DNA from: DATCLA01 sp036564195
Lineage (GTDB): Bacteria; Bacillota; UBA4882; UBA8346
Length of the DNA stretch: 17,084 nt
NCBI GenBank assembly: GCA_036564195.1
Contig: DATCLA010000001.1
Span: forward strand, 1-17,084
Reading direction: 5' to 3'
In this document: positions 1-7,360 of the stretch, piece after piece
Layout: every line of letters starts with the position of its first letter
Numbering within the stretch: the first letter of the stretch is position 1
Translations under genes and position numbers: made by a program
Notes under the pieces: generated by a model
Told to the model about the DNA's origin: nothing
The model's database searches: none
The model's input: the letters and a program-made list of their open reading frames with translations, nothing else

Positions 1-275
1 CCTCGCCTCCGGGATAGATGTTTTCCGGCTTCTCAATTTATCATACCAAAATTAGACATTATTTGCTAGTCCGGAAAAAAGTTGTGGTTTTATGGTCTTT
101 CGATGTCGAAAGGCTTGACTGAACCGCTGTTTCCTCTCTACCGATTAATTGATTAATTCCAATTTTAGACTTTGGTTAAAGAGGATAGCGCGAAAAAGAA
201 TAATCTTTTGAAACTGTCAGGCAAGAGATTAGATCCGAATAGGGCCGTTTGGTGAAGGTTTTTTGCGTCGTTTTC

Positions 276-496
276 GCCCAACCCTTATTCTCTCTTTCTC
301 CCTCGAGGGAAAACGAACTGGGAATCTGTCGGTATTTGATTGGGCCAACCAAAATCATCTCAAGCCGTCCTTATAAGTTGGTATGCAACCATGAAGCAAC
401 TGTAGTCCAACATATTTCCAGCGCAAAGCTTTACAGGATCATACTTGATCCGCCTTAGTTCCTCCCTTGAGGGAGGAAGCTAGTTGGAGGGTTGAC
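276..496. repeat. MITE-like element, complete copy 1
   Basis: This is a non-coding element of about 221 bp. The left end reads CCAACCCTTATTC and runs into the inner palindrome CTCCCTCGAGGGA. The right end is an imperfect inverted copy: the palindrome CTCCCTTGAGGGAG, then GTTGGAGGGTTGAC. A second complete copy lies at 5001-5223 and shares interior landmarks (CCGTCCTTATAAGT, CCAACATATTTCC, GCAAAGCTTTACAGGATCAT). It carries no open reading frame of substance. Terminal inverted repeats, small size and several copies are what a MITE would show; no parent transposase with these ends is visible. Bases 1-275 before it hold no gene that I can support, only a short hairpin at 97-112. Confidence 0.7.
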
Positions 497-545
497 AAAA
501 GTTACTGCAAGAACCGTAAACGAAACTTAAATCTTAAACCTCTCG

Positions 546-634
546 CCGGGCAGGAATTTTATGGATGATTGCGGAACAATAGTATGTTCTGATATTATCA
601 ATTCCGGGTGCAATTAACGGGAAAATTTTGTAAA
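546..634. repeat. Dispersed module C, copy 1
   Basis: The stretch from CCGGGCAGGAATTTTATGGA to about GTAAA at 634 recurs, diverged, at 2591-2679. Shared landmarks are CCGGGCAGGA, TTTTATGGAT, GCGGAACAA, ATTAACGG and TTTNGTAAA. In both places it follows a MITE-like sequence and precedes a plus-strand gene, so it may be an older repeat unit or a duplicated upstream region. It has no convincing coding frame. Confidence 0.55.
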
Positions 635-721
635 TGCAATCGCTGACATGGCACGAACTTAACCGCCCTTCCTAGATGGAGAGGTATAATGGTTAAAAAG
701 GTATATAAAGGAGAGGAAAAA

Positions 722-1081
722 ATGGATAAGGTAAATCTCATCCAAAAGTTTAGTTTATTCAATGACCATTGGAGCCCGAAAATCGTTGGCGATTTAAATG
801 AATCATACATAAAGGTTGCCAAATTAAAAGGTGAATTCGTTTGGCACCATCACGAAAAAGAAGATGAAATGTTTTTGGTCATTAAAGGGAAGCTAATTAT
901 TCGGTTTAAAGACAGGGATATCAAAATTGAAGAAGGTGAATTGCTGATTATTCCCAAAGGAGTTGAACATTTGCCAGTCGCGGAAGAAGAGGTTTGGGTA
1001 ATGTTGATAGAACCAAAATCCACTTTAAATACTGGAAATATTAAAGATGAAAGAACGGTTGAAAATCTTGAGCGAATCTAA
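722..1081 (+). CDS. Small single-domain cupin protein
   Basis: The product is a 119-residue single cupin barrel. Cupin motif 1 is seen as WHHHEKEDEMFLVIKG at about residues 41-56, giving the His-x-His and Glu metal ligands. Motif 2 is GELLIIPKGVEH at about 72-83, giving the second Gly, Pro-x-Gly and His. Stand-alone cupins of this type bind a metal and act as small isomerases, dioxygenases or ligand sensors; the substrate cannot be read from the sequence. I chose the ATG at 722 because AAAGGAGAGG lies five bases upstream. An in-frame ATG at 689 also follows a GGAGAGG, but it overlaps a TATAAT (685-690) that could be the promoter -10. GrpB follows on the same strand after 104 bases, so co-transcription is possible but not shown. 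Confidence 0.85.
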   Translation: MDKVNLIQKFSLFNDHWSPKIVGDLNESYIKVAKLKGEFVWHHHEKEDEMFLVIKGKLIIRFKDRDIKIEEGELLIIPKGVEHLPVAEEEVWVMLIEPKSTLNTGNIKDERTVENLERI

Positions 1082-1185
1082 CTAAGAATTATATCGGAAT
1101 GCGTGGAGCATGAATGGAAAATGATACATGCGCATAGTTCATTGGGGAAAAGCCCGGGCCGCAGTATCAAAACACGAGGGTCAAA

Positions 1186-1710
1186 ATGAATCTTATTGAT
1201 GAAAAAATACATATTGAGGATTATAATCCGGAGTGGCCGTTCTTATATGAAAACGAAAAGGAATTAATCGCAAGCAAACTTGGCAATTGGATCAGGGGGA
1301 TCGAGCACTTTGGCAGCACCTCGGTTCCAAATTTGGCAGCTAAGCCGATTATTGATATTCTAATCGTGGTGGATTCCTTAGCTTTAGATGATAAAGCCCT
1401 GTCAGATCTCGGTGAATTAGGCTATGAAGCACTTGGCGAAGCCGGTGTTCCAGGGAGACTGTATTTTAGGAAAAGGAAGCCAAATTCTTTTAACTTAGCG
1501 GTAGTTTTATATAACGGCGATTTGTGGAAGAACAATATCATTTTAAGGGACTATTTGAGGGCTAACCCCGATGAAGCGAAGAAATATGGCGAGATAAAAA
1601 GAGGGATAATCTTAAAAGGTAGCGATACCTTACTGGCATATTCGGATCAAAAAAGCAGTTATGTTCTTGAATTATTGGATAAGGCGAAGACTTGGAAAAG
1701 AAAAATGTAA
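1186..1710 (+). CDS. GrpB family protein (UPF0157, nucleotidyltransferase fold)
   Basis: This 174-residue protein has the usual length and signature of the GrpB/UPF0157 family. The opening IHIEDYNPEWPFLYENEK is typical of the family, followed by HFGSTSVPNLAAKPIIDILI at about 41-60. The GSTSV and the paired acidic residue of KPIIDIL correspond to the GS...D motif of the nucleotidyltransferase superfamily. GrpB-like domains also occur fused to dephospho-CoA kinase and GNAT domains, but the biochemical role of the stand-alone form is unsettled. The ATG is preceded by GAGGG six bases upstream. The gene appears intact and is followed by a GC-rich palindrome at 1762-1777. Confidence 0.9.
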   Translation: MNLIDEKIHIEDYNPEWPFLYENEKELIASKLGNWIRGIEHFGSTSVPNLAAKPIIDILIVVDSLALDDKALSDLGELGYEALGEAGVPGRLYFRKRKPNSFNLAVVLYNGDLWKNNIILRDYLRANPDEAKKYGEIKRGIILKGSDTLLAYSDQKSSYVLELLDKAKTWKRKM

Positions 1711-1761
1711 GTGGTTGCCGTCCTGGTTATGGTATAGAATTAATTGCTAAGTAGTCGCCCA

Positions 1762-1777
1762 CCCCGGCGCGCCGGGG
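1762..1777. repeat. Perfect 16-bp GC palindrome
   Basis: CCCCGGCGCGCCGGGG is a perfect palindrome in otherwise AT-rich sequence, 51 bases after the GrpB stop codon. There is no T-run after it, so it is not a standard intrinsic terminator. It may be a protein-binding site or part of a palindromic repeat. I found no second copy in the window. Confidence 0.6.
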
Positions 1778-1806
1778 CACGTTAAGAATGAAAATGAGTA
1801 TTTTTT

Positions 1807-1902
1807 GTGCTCGTGCTCAGCGAAGCGGTGCTCGTAATAATTCTTTTTGTTGTCACAACCTTTACTCAATCGTTTTCCGATTACGATTACGAGCACGAGC
1901 AC
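1807..1902. repeat. GTGCTC/GAGCAC inverted-repeat element
   Basis: GTGCTCGTGCTC (1807-1818) is the perfect inverse of GAGCACGAGCAC (1891-1902), and GTGCTCGTAAT (1828-1838) is the perfect inverse of ATTACGAGCAC (1886-1896). The right arm is built of doubled hexamers, GATTAC twice then GAGCAC twice. The two possible pairings are mutually exclusive. A 65-codon open frame across it is a by-product of the repeat and has no ribosome binding site. Confidence 0.6.
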
Positions 1903-1935
1903 GGTAAAAAGCATTTTCTAAGTAAGTTTATTAAG

Positions 1936-2340
1936 TCAATTATGGGATTCCCTCAGAAACTCACGCCAATCGCCGTTTGGGACGGGGACGCCGATCCGTT
2001 TTAACTCCAGCGGCTTTGCCCAGCGGTAAACCTGGGCGGTGAATTCCGTTCCATCCTCGCTCCATACCGTTTGCGGCACGCGTTCGTATAAATTATGGGA
2101 GTTTCCCGGACCATAAAAGTCTTCGAAGCGATCTAAAATTGTTAAGGCATTTTGGGAATCCCTTAAGTCGAAGAGTTCTCCCCAAACTATGCCGCTCCCC
2201 TCAACCAGGGCCGGATAGCCGTCTGGAAGATGATAGAGAGTTCCTTTGGTATAGGCAACCCGGACTCCTTGGACAAACGGGGAAATTACCGAGTGGTTGC
2301 TCATTCCCGTCATTAAGGAGCCATAGACGAAGATTAACAT
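1936..2340 (-). CDS. Gamma-glutamylcyclotransferase-fold (AIG2-like) protein
   Basis: The 134-residue product belongs to the gamma-glutamylcyclotransferase/AIG2 fold. The glycine-rich substrate loop YGSL is at 6-9, GYPAL at 41-45, the strand VWGELFDL at 52-59, and the catalytic glutamate position is LDRFEDFYG (Glu73), followed by YERV at 85-88. Members cyclise gamma-glutamyl amines or peptides to release 5-oxoproline; the substrate here is unknown. The start is supported by AGGGGG a few bases upstream on the minus strand. It is convergent with GrpB and not in an operon. A second, divergent member of the fold lies at 9970-10461. Confidence 0.88.
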   Translation of the reverse strand: MLIFVYGSLMTGMSNHSVISPFVQGVRVAYTKGTLYHLPDGYPALVEGSGIVWGELFDLRDSQNALTILDRFEDFYGPGNSHNLYERVPQTVWSEDGTEFTAQVYRWAKPLELKRIGVPVPNGDWREFLRESHN

Positions 2341-2445
2341 GGTTACCCCCTGGCGATGAATAGTCGTAACCCTTCAATCGAATCGACCGGCGATGATGAA
2401 TATTTGGATTGTATTTCATGTTATTTCCGTATTGCGTTGTTTTCG

Positions 2446-2592
2446 GGCCAACCCTCATTTTATCTTTTCTCCCTCGAGGGAGAAACGAACTGTGATTCTA
2501 CAGGTAGTTGTTTGACCAACTAAATTCATCTCAAGCCATCCTTATAAGTTAGTGTATACAACCTTGAAGCAACTGTAGTCCAACCTATTTCC
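2446..2592. repeat. MITE-like element, left half only
   Basis: GGCCAACCCTCATTTT, then CTCCCTCGAGGGAGAAACGAAC, then landmarks CATCCTTATAAGTTAGT and GTAGTCCAACCTATTTCC match the left two thirds of the complete copies. At CCTATTTCC the match jumps directly into module C (2591-2679), so the right inverted end has been lost, probably by an internal deletion between the two modules. Confidence 0.6.
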
Positions 2593-2679
2593 GGGCAGGA
2601 GTTTTATGGATTGTTGCGGAACAAATATTATGCTGATAATAGCAGCTATTTTGGCGCATTAACGGAATAATTTCGTAAA
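2591..2679. repeat. Dispersed module C, copy 2
   Basis: This is the counterpart of 546-634, joined directly to a truncated MITE-like element. It shares CCGGGCAGGA, TTTTATGGAT, TGCGGAACAA, ATTAACGG and a closing GTAAA, with several substitutions and small indels between the copies. Confidence 0.5.
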
Positions 2680-2761
2680 CTGTGTTTCCACGAAAGATGA
2701 TGCGCAAAGCGTCCGCTCCATCCATTATGAGCAAAAACTCAAACAGGAACAGGGATAAAAG

Positions 2762-2968
2762 ATGAAAAGTAATTCTGCGAATTCTTTACTGGAATGTATC
2801 AAAACCATCTGTAATTTTGTAAGGATTTATCATGAAAATAATTTATCTCCTTTAGAAATATTCAAAAGTACAAATTATCAGAAATTTTATAAGGACATAA
2901 CCTTAGAGATGATATCAAATTATATTAAAGAAGATGAAACTATTGTTAATGAATTGAACATACATTAG
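2762..2968 (+). CDS. Small hypothetical protein, 3' end in a repeat
   Basis: This 68-residue frame begins MKSNSANSLLECIKT and is rich in Lys, Asn, Ile and Glu, with no transmembrane segment and no motif I recognise. Amphipathic helices are likely around LLECIKTICNFVRIYHE and LEMISNYIKED. A weak CAGGGA precedes the ATG. The last codons and the stop (NELNIH) lie inside the dispersed leader repeat at 2953-3024, so the original C-terminus may have been replaced when that repeat arrived. It could be a genuine small gene, or the 5' part of a truncated one. Confidence 0.45.
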   Translation: MKSNSANSLLECIKTICNFVRIYHENNLSPLEIFKSTNYQKFYKDITLEMISNYIKEDETIVNELNIH

Positions 2969-3024
2969 TTAATAGGATGTCTATCTCCGTATGAACTGCT
3001 TGGATAGTGTTGGAGACTGCTTGC
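2953..3024. repeat. Leader module of the 21-bp array element, copy 1
   Basis: Seventy-two bases from ATTGAACATACATTAG to GAGACTGCTTGC match 7609-7681 with about ten differences. At 7609 the leader opens a long 21-bp tandem array; here only one or two degenerate units follow before a MITE-like end begins at 3051. This looks like a short or collapsed version of the same element. Confidence 0.65.
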
Positions 3025-3050
3025 GAAGTTTGGAGAGGCCTTTGCCTGTT

Positions 3051-3095
3051 CTAACCCTCATTCTTGCTTTCTCCCGGCAGCGGGAGAAACGAAGG
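3051..3095. repeat. MITE-like terminal fragment
   Basis: CTAACCCTCATTCTTGCTTT followed by the palindrome CTCCCGGCAGCGGGAG and AAACGAAG matches the left terminal inverted repeat of the complete elements, with a changed palindrome centre. The interior and right end are absent. From 3096 to 3363 I see no gene, only the leader region of the next one. Confidence 0.5.
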
Positions 3096-3363
3096 CTCTA
3101 TCAAAGTCGCCCCAAAACCCAATCCCCCAAAAGCTCCGAAGCGCCGCAGTTCTTTTTCCGCCGGAGGAGAAAGATGGTATGAGGAGTAGACCCTAATTGG
3201 GCCCTATAATTGACGGTGTTTTGTTGGGTAAAACCATTATCTGAACCGGGATTAGTCGGATTATACGGAGTTCAGATGGCATAGTAAAGGAATTTATTTA
3301 CCAATATCGAACTTTATATTAGTTCTTTGAGCAAATTTATCTATTTAAGGAGTTGTTATTTAA

Positions 3364-4413
3364 ATGACTACCCAGAAAAAACCAACTATAATGGAATGGC
3401 AAGCTTTATATGCCGCTGCTGATCAATTTAAAAAAGCTAAATGTTGGGAATGGATGGCGGAAGATGATCTCTTCGGCGTAAAAGATCCGGAAAGTGATGT
3501 AATCGCTTTTTGTTGCATCATGGGCGCTGGAGGCGAACATCAAGCGCTTGCCGCTTATTCCGGACCTGCCGGACTCAATAGTTATTTGGAGTTGGCTGAT
3601 CCTGACAATGACAATGATGATTTCGATAAAATGTTCAGCCAAAAGTGCCTGATGGGGTCCTTCGAAGACCGGGAGATGCTTGAAAAGGAAGATCTGAAAA
3701 TCATTAAGGACTTGGGACTGAGATACCGGGGGCAGAATCAGTGGCCTGTTTTCCGTAGTTATGAACCGGGGTTTTCCCCGTGGTTTATCAACGCGGCCCA
3801 ATGCCGTTTTCTCACTTATATTTTTCAACAAGCTTTGGAGGTTTCGTTACGTGTCCGTAGTAATCAAAACTTACTCGGCGCTCCTTCCCAATTTAATTTT
3901 TTAGTCAGAACTCCCGCCGGTAAGCAGCCATTTAGCTGGACCGATGAGTACCATACGATTGAACCCGAACCCACCAATTATGTATCTGTTGAGATTACGA
4001 ATGAAATCATGTTAAAAAAACTCCGTTCCTTAAAAACCCAACCCGGATTGACACTGGAAGCCGACGTGTTTTATCTGCCAGCGCCGGTGAGAGAGGAGGG
4101 CCGTCCCTATCTTCCTTTGGTCGCCTTTTTACTCGATCACAATCAAAAAATGATTATTGGGTATGAGATGTTCCGGGAGATCCAAACCGAAGGGTTTAGA
4201 TGCCTGGATCTATTAGTTAGGCATATTTTCAAGATCGGGAAATTACCGGCCAAACTATTGGTATCCCAGGAGCGCAGTTATTATTTGTATGAAAAAATCT
4301 GCGGCCAGCTGGGAATCAGCTTGGAACGGAACCCGAAATTACCGCTGATGCGTGAGGTACGCCAGGGGATGGAAGATTTTTTGAATCGACAGTCCTCGGT
4401 CAGGAAGCGTTAG
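3364..4413 (+). CDS. DUF7309/DUF6930-like two-domain protein
   Basis: A 349-residue intracellular protein. The N-terminal segment (about 11-39, EWQALYAAADQF and CWEWMAEDDLFGV, then CCIMGAGGEHQALAAYSGPAGL) matches my memory of the DUF7309 family. The C-terminal segment (about 247-340, PYLPLVAFLLDHNQKMIIGYE and PAKLLVSQERSYYLYEKICGQLG) matches DUF6930. Both are uncharacterised and sometimes occur together in Firmicutes. There is no signal peptide or membrane helix. AAGGAG lies 11 bases before the ATG, slightly far. The gene stands alone, with repeats on both sides. The domain names come from recall and need a profile search; the coding call is strong. Confidence 0.75.
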   Translation: MTTQKKPTIMEWQALYAAADQFKKAKCWEWMAEDDLFGVKDPESDVIAFCCIMGAGGEHQALAAYSGPAGLNSYLELADPDNDNDDFDKMFSQKCLMGSFEDREMLEKEDLKIIKDLGLRYRGQNQWPVFRSYEPGFSPWFINAAQCRFLTYIFQQALEVSLRVRSNQNLLGAPSQFNFLVRTPAGKQPFSWTDEYHTIEPEPTNYVSVEITNEIMLKKLRSLKTQPGLTLEADVFYLPAPVREEGRPYLPLVAFLLDHNQKMIIGYEMFREIQTEGFRCLDLLVRHIFKIGKLPAKLLVSQERSYYLYEKICGQLGISLERNPKLPLMREVRQGMEDFLNRQSSVRKR

Positions 4414-4443
4414 GCGATAGGTAGTTGCTTATTACTGATGTTG

Positions 4444-4536
4444 GGAACTAAGCTCAGAGCATTACACTTAAAAAAACGGCTCACCCTGCGGTGGATGATT
4501 GCTTGATGCTACCATTGGTTGGTCTCTCTGCTTGGA
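4444..4536. repeat. Diverged copy of the tail module
   Basis: GGAACTAAGCTCAGAGCAT, then CGGCTCACCCTGCG (4477-4490) and CTCTCTGCTTGGA (4524-4536), line up with 9267-9360 at clearly lower identity than the other two tail copies. It is the oldest-looking member of the tail repeat family in this window. Confidence 0.5.
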
Positions 4537-4616
4537 CAAATCATGCAAATATTTTTTGATCTATTATAGTTATATTATACCTTATTGGGGCGGGATATTT
4601 CAAATTGAGTCAATTG

Positions 4617-4702
4617 ACAACTGAGGGGTGGTTTTGGAGGGTTAGTTGCCAGTTCACAGCTGAGGGTGGGTTTTGTGGGCTAGTTCCCAGTTTACAGCTT
4701 GA
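4617..4702. repeat. ~39-bp direct tandem repeat
   Basis: Two units (4617-4655 and 4656-4693) and the start of a third (ACAGCTTGA) share the pattern ACANCTGAGGG, GGTTTTG, then TAGTTNCCAGTT. A 63-codon open frame across them has no ribosome binding site and is treated as non-coding. Confidence 0.6.
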
Positions 4703-4717
4703 TATTGAAAAACAACC

Positions 4718-4809
4718 GGGAACGGGACCCGAAAAAATCAACCGAATTAATAAACTGGTAACTGGGAACAAGGCCCGAAAGTATTACCCAAATTAATAAG
4801 CTGGTAACT
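4718..4809. repeat. Two tandem 46-bp direct repeats
   Basis: Unit 1 (4718-4763) and unit 2 (4764-4809) both begin GGGAACNNGNCCCGAAA and end AATTAATAANCTGGTAACT, with no gap between them and no length difference. The second unit ends on the stop codon of the gene remnant at 4808-4882. Confidence 0.7.
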
Positions 4810-4882
4810 ATTCAGCTTTATTAAGCCGTTCAATCTCCGCGACCACCCGGTCCAGTTCGGCGACTAGCTTTTGGGGCGGGGA
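4808..4882 (-). pseudogene. C-terminal remnant of an unidentified gene
   Basis: The minus strand reads SPPQKLVAELDRVVAEIERL then NKAE and a stop codon. GC-rich third positions and a leucine-spaced coiled-coil pattern make this look like real coding sequence, but the frame is cut at 4883 where a MITE-like half element begins. The coiled-coil tail is reminiscent of DNA-methylase or restriction-subunit C-termini, but it is too short to assign. Confidence 0.4.
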
Positions 4883-4990
4883 CCATGAATCAGCTTTAGA
4901 CCAACATATTTCCCGTACAAAGCTTTATCGGATCATACCTGAACTGCCTTCGTTCCTCCCTTCAGGGAGGAAGCTAGTTGGAGGGTTGAC
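4883..4990. repeat. MITE-like element, right half only
   Basis: From CCATGAATCAGC through CCAACATATTTCCCG, GGATCATACCTGA and the palindrome CTCCCTTCAGGGAG to GGAGGGTTGAC, this matches the right half of the complete elements. It directly precedes the complete copy at 5001-5223, so two elements sit head to tail about ten bases apart. Confidence 0.65.
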
Positions 4991-5000
4991 AAAACTTTCG

Positions 5001-5223
5001 GGCCAACCCTCATTCTGTCTTTCTCCCTCAAGGGAGAAACGAACTGCAAACCTGAAAGTATTTGTTAGTCAACAAACTTCACCCTAGCCGTCCTTATAAG
5101 TAAGTTAGTATAAAACCATGAATCAGCCGTAGTCCAACATATTTCCCGCGCAAAGCTTTACAGGATCATACCTGATCTGCCTTCGTTCCTCCCTTGCGGG
5201 AGGAAGCTAGTTGGAGGGTTGAC
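5001..5223. repeat. MITE-like element, complete copy 2
   Basis: The left end GGCCAACCCTCATTCTG with CTCCCTCAAGGGAG, and the right end CTCCCTTGCGGGAG with GTTGGAGGGTTGAC, form imperfect terminal inverted repeats of about 40 bp. Left TIR and inverted right TIR share CAACCCTC, then CTCCCTCAAGGGAG-like palindromes, then AACGAA. The length of 223 bp agrees with copy 1 (221 bp). Confidence 0.7.
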
Positions 5224-5238
5224 AGAATACAAAAATTT

Positions 5239-5259
5239 AAGCCTCTCGAGAAGAGGCTT
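5239..5259 (-). terminator. Hairpin, probable terminator
   Basis: AAGCCTCT pairs perfectly with AGAGGCTT around the loop CGAGA. Read on the minus strand, the hairpin is followed by TAAATTTTTG, so it would best stop minus-strand transcription such as that of the small peptide frame at 5351-5434. It lies just outside the MITE-like copy. Confidence 0.5.
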
Positions 5260-5350
5260 TCAAAAGTTATGCAAAGATTACCTTCTTATGAGCTTGGGTT
5301 TCTTTAAATTTTAATTTTTTCCGTGGTACATTCTGTCTTATGCTCCGGAG

Positions 5351-5434
5351 CTATTCTTTTGAATCTGAATCCTCGAATTCCTTGATAATTCTCAGAAGAC
5401 ACATGCAAATAATCAAAACTACCATAATAGCCAC
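5351..5434 (-). CDS. Possible 27-residue membrane peptide
   Basis: A GTG-started frame reads (M)AIMVVLIICMCLLRIIKEF followed by EDSDSKE and a stop codon. It comprises one hydrophobic helix of about 13 residues and a short charged tail. The GTG is preceded by AGAGG seven bases upstream. A hairpin terminator follows about 90 bases downstream. The layout resembles type I toxin peptides of the Fst kind or other small membrane proteins, but I saw no clear antitoxin RNA promoter and there is no homologue in the window. Treat it as a candidate only. Confidence 0.3.
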   Translation of the reverse strand: MAIMVVLIICMCLLRIIKEFEDSDSKE

Positions 5435-5484
5435 GAATATTCCTCTATACTAAATAATCATGCAACAATTCGGAATATTTCTTA

Positions 5485-5513
5485 TTGCCATAAAAGGAAA
5501 ATTATGTTATATT
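5485..5513 (+). promoter_or_regulatory. Sigma-A-type promoter of the 5569 gene
   Basis: TTGCCA (5485-5490), a 17-base spacer and TATATT (5508-5513) give a near-consensus housekeeping promoter. Transcription would start near 5520, leaving an untranslated leader of about 50 bases before the ATG at 5569. Confidence 0.6.
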
Positions 5514-5568
5514 AATTATAACCTAATTATGTAATTGTTAGGTAATCTTGTAAAAGGAGTGAAAATTT

Positions 5569-6048
5569 ATGGGCCAACCGAATTTAGTATCGCTTAACAT
5601 CCCCGAGGCGGACCTGGCGGAGATTAAGGGGGCCATTAATGTGCTGGTTACCAAGTTGTTGCCCCACTTGAAGACCCTTTCGCCGGAGGAACGGCAGGAG
5701 TTGCCGAAGATGGGGATGAAGACGATGGGTTTCGTCCAAAAAGGGGTTGAACATTGCCAACAAAACCCGGAACTGGTCCCGGCGTATTTGAATGTGGATG
5801 AGTTGGTCACTGATTTTAAAGCGGTCGAGTTGATCCGCTCCATGTATCAGCCGCTGTTGCAAGTGACCGAAGGCCTCGCGGACACGATGACTTTGGCGGG
5901 CAGCGAAGCCCTTGGCGGAGTGCTGATCTTTTACAATGCGGTGCGGTATGGGAAGAAGTCAAAAGTCCAAAAGGCGGAGACGGTTTATAACGATCTCCGG
6001 GCCCGGTATCCGGGCAGGACGCCGAAAGATGAAGAAGAAAGCGCGTAG
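5569..6048 (+). CDS. Conserved hypothetical protein, 159 residues
   Basis: A soluble, mostly helical protein with no membrane segment. The motifs LSPEERQELPKMGMKTMGFV (about 38-57), NPELVPAYL, the segment DTMTLAGSEALGG and the C-terminal YNDLRARYPGR are those of a conserved but unnamed family I recognise from anaerobic Bacteroidota and Firmicutes genomes. No function is known to me. AAAGGAG precedes the ATG by about nine bases. The gene is visibly richer in GC at third positions than its neighbours, which may mean recent arrival. Its own terminator has been displaced some 1.5 kb downstream by an IS256-family insertion at 6079. Confidence 0.85.
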   Translation: MGQPNLVSLNIPEADLAEIKGAINVLVTKLLPHLKTLSPEERQELPKMGMKTMGFVQKGVEHCQQNPELVPAYLNVDELVTDFKAVELIRSMYQPLLQVTEGLADTMTLAGSEALGGVLIFYNAVRYGKKSKVQKAETVYNDLRARYPGRTPKDEEESA

Positions 6049-6135
6049 GATTCATTATTTTATGATATAGCGGGAATAGAGACCGTCTTAAATTTTGTGT
6101 AAATGGCAAAAATACCAAAAAGGAGATGACCATTT

Positions 6136-7353
6136 ATGCAAAATTTAAAAGAACTAACAATTAAGGACCTAGCAAAACAATGCCGAACCATGGACGATGT
6201 TTCCGACAAACTCAAGGAAATATTTAAAAACACCCTCCAAGAAATATTTGAAGCCGAAATGAACGAGCATCTTGGTTATGAAAAGCACAGTTCCAAAGGG
6301 GATAATTCAGGCAATAGCCGAAATGGTTATAGCGAAAAAACAGTTAAAACAAGATTTGGCCAAGTAACCCTTGATATACCTCGAGACCGTAATGGCGAGT
6401 TTGAACCACAAATCATCAAGAAATACGAAAGAACCTCAAATCAATTAGAAGACCAGATTTTAGCAATGTATGCCAAAGGGATGTCCACCAGAGATATTGA
6501 AAACCATATGCGTGATATATACGGAGTTGAAGTATCTGCTGCCATGGTTAGCATAATTACAGACAAGATACTGCCGATTATTGCCCAATGGCAATCACGG
6601 CCACTCGAACGAGTTTACCCGATTGTATTTTTAGACGCAATCCATTTTAAAGTGCGCAAAGAAAACCGGATCATTAATAAAGCTGCTTATAGCGTCTTAG
6701 GTATCAATATTGCAGGAGAAAAAGATATATTAGGCATCTGGGTTGGGGAAGCTGAAAGCGCCAGCTTCTGGCTTGGGGTATGTAACGACCTTAAAAGCAG
6801 AGGCGTTCAAGATATCCTAATCGCCTGTAAAGATAATTTATCCGGCTTCTCGGAAGCAATAAACTCCACATTTTCACAAACTGAGATTCAACTCTGTGTC
6901 ATTCATCAGATCCGTAATTCTCTAAAATATATCTCATATAAAGATAAACCGGAACTAATGGTTGATTTAAAAAAGGTTTATCAAGCTTTAAACATTGAAG
7001 AAGCAGAACTGATGTTTGAGGCATTTAAAGACAAATGGGGCAAAAAGTACCCGACTGTCGTTCGAATGTGGGAAAAAAACTGGATTGAGCTTACAGCTTA
7101 TTTCAAATATCCAGCTGAAATACGAAAATTAATATATACAACTAATACCATTGAGGGCTATCACCGACAACTAAGAAAAGTAACCAAAACCAAGACAGCT
7201 TACCCTACGGATGAGTCACTGATAAAAATAATATACCTGGCAACAGTTGATATTTCAAAAAAATGGGTTAGGCCAATTCCTGCATGGCCCATTTGTTTAT
7301 CTCAGTTTGCGATTTACTTTAGCGACAGGTTGAAACCGGAACTTGCGGTTTGA
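6136..7353 (+). CDS. IS256-family (Mutator-type) transposase
   Basis: This 405-residue DDE transposase is full length for the family. The catalytic triad reads as Asp167 (VFLDAIHFKVR), Asp233 (IACKDNLSGF) and Glu340 (YTTNTIEGYHRQLRKVTKTK). The family CxxH motif is seen as CVIHQIRNSLKYI (254-257), and the N-terminus has the typical EMNEHLGYEKH and GNSRNGYSEKTV segments. Asn follows the second Asp where Gly-Leu-Lys is usual, but the acidic residue is kept. AAAGGAG lies before the ATG. The C-terminal LSQFAIYFSDRL matches the usual end. It acts on its own ends at 6079 and 7557. Confidence 0.95.
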   Translation: MQNLKELTIKDLAKQCRTMDDVSDKLKEIFKNTLQEIFEAEMNEHLGYEKHSSKGDNSGNSRNGYSEKTVKTRFGQVTLDIPRDRNGEFEPQIIKKYERTSNQLEDQILAMYAKGMSTRDIENHMRDIYGVEVSAAMVSIITDKILPIIAQWQSRPLERVYPIVFLDAIHFKVRKENRIINKAAYSVLGINIAGEKDILGIWVGEAESASFWLGVCNDLKSRGVQDILIACKDNLSGFSEAINSTFSQTEIQLCVIHQIRNSLKYISYKDKPELMVDLKKVYQALNIEEAELMFEAFKDKWGKKYPTVVRMWEKNWIELTAYFKYPAEIRKLIYTTNTIEGYHRQLRKVTKTKTAYPTDESLIKIIYLATVDISKKWVRPIPAWPICLSQFAIYFSDRLKPELAV

Positions 7354-7360
7354 GTTTATC

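Noticed and set aside
1807..2004. 65-codon plus-strand ORF
   Set aside because: It lies on the GTGCTC inverted repeat, overlaps the cyclotransferase gene on the other strand and has no ribosome binding site.
2201..2458. 85-codon minus-strand ORF
   Set aside because: It overlaps the cyclotransferase gene in another frame and reads into the MITE-like end; composition is not protein-like.
3406..3831. 141-codon minus-strand ORF
   Set aside because: It is fully contained in the DUF7309/DUF6930-like gene on the other strand, which has the better start and family match.
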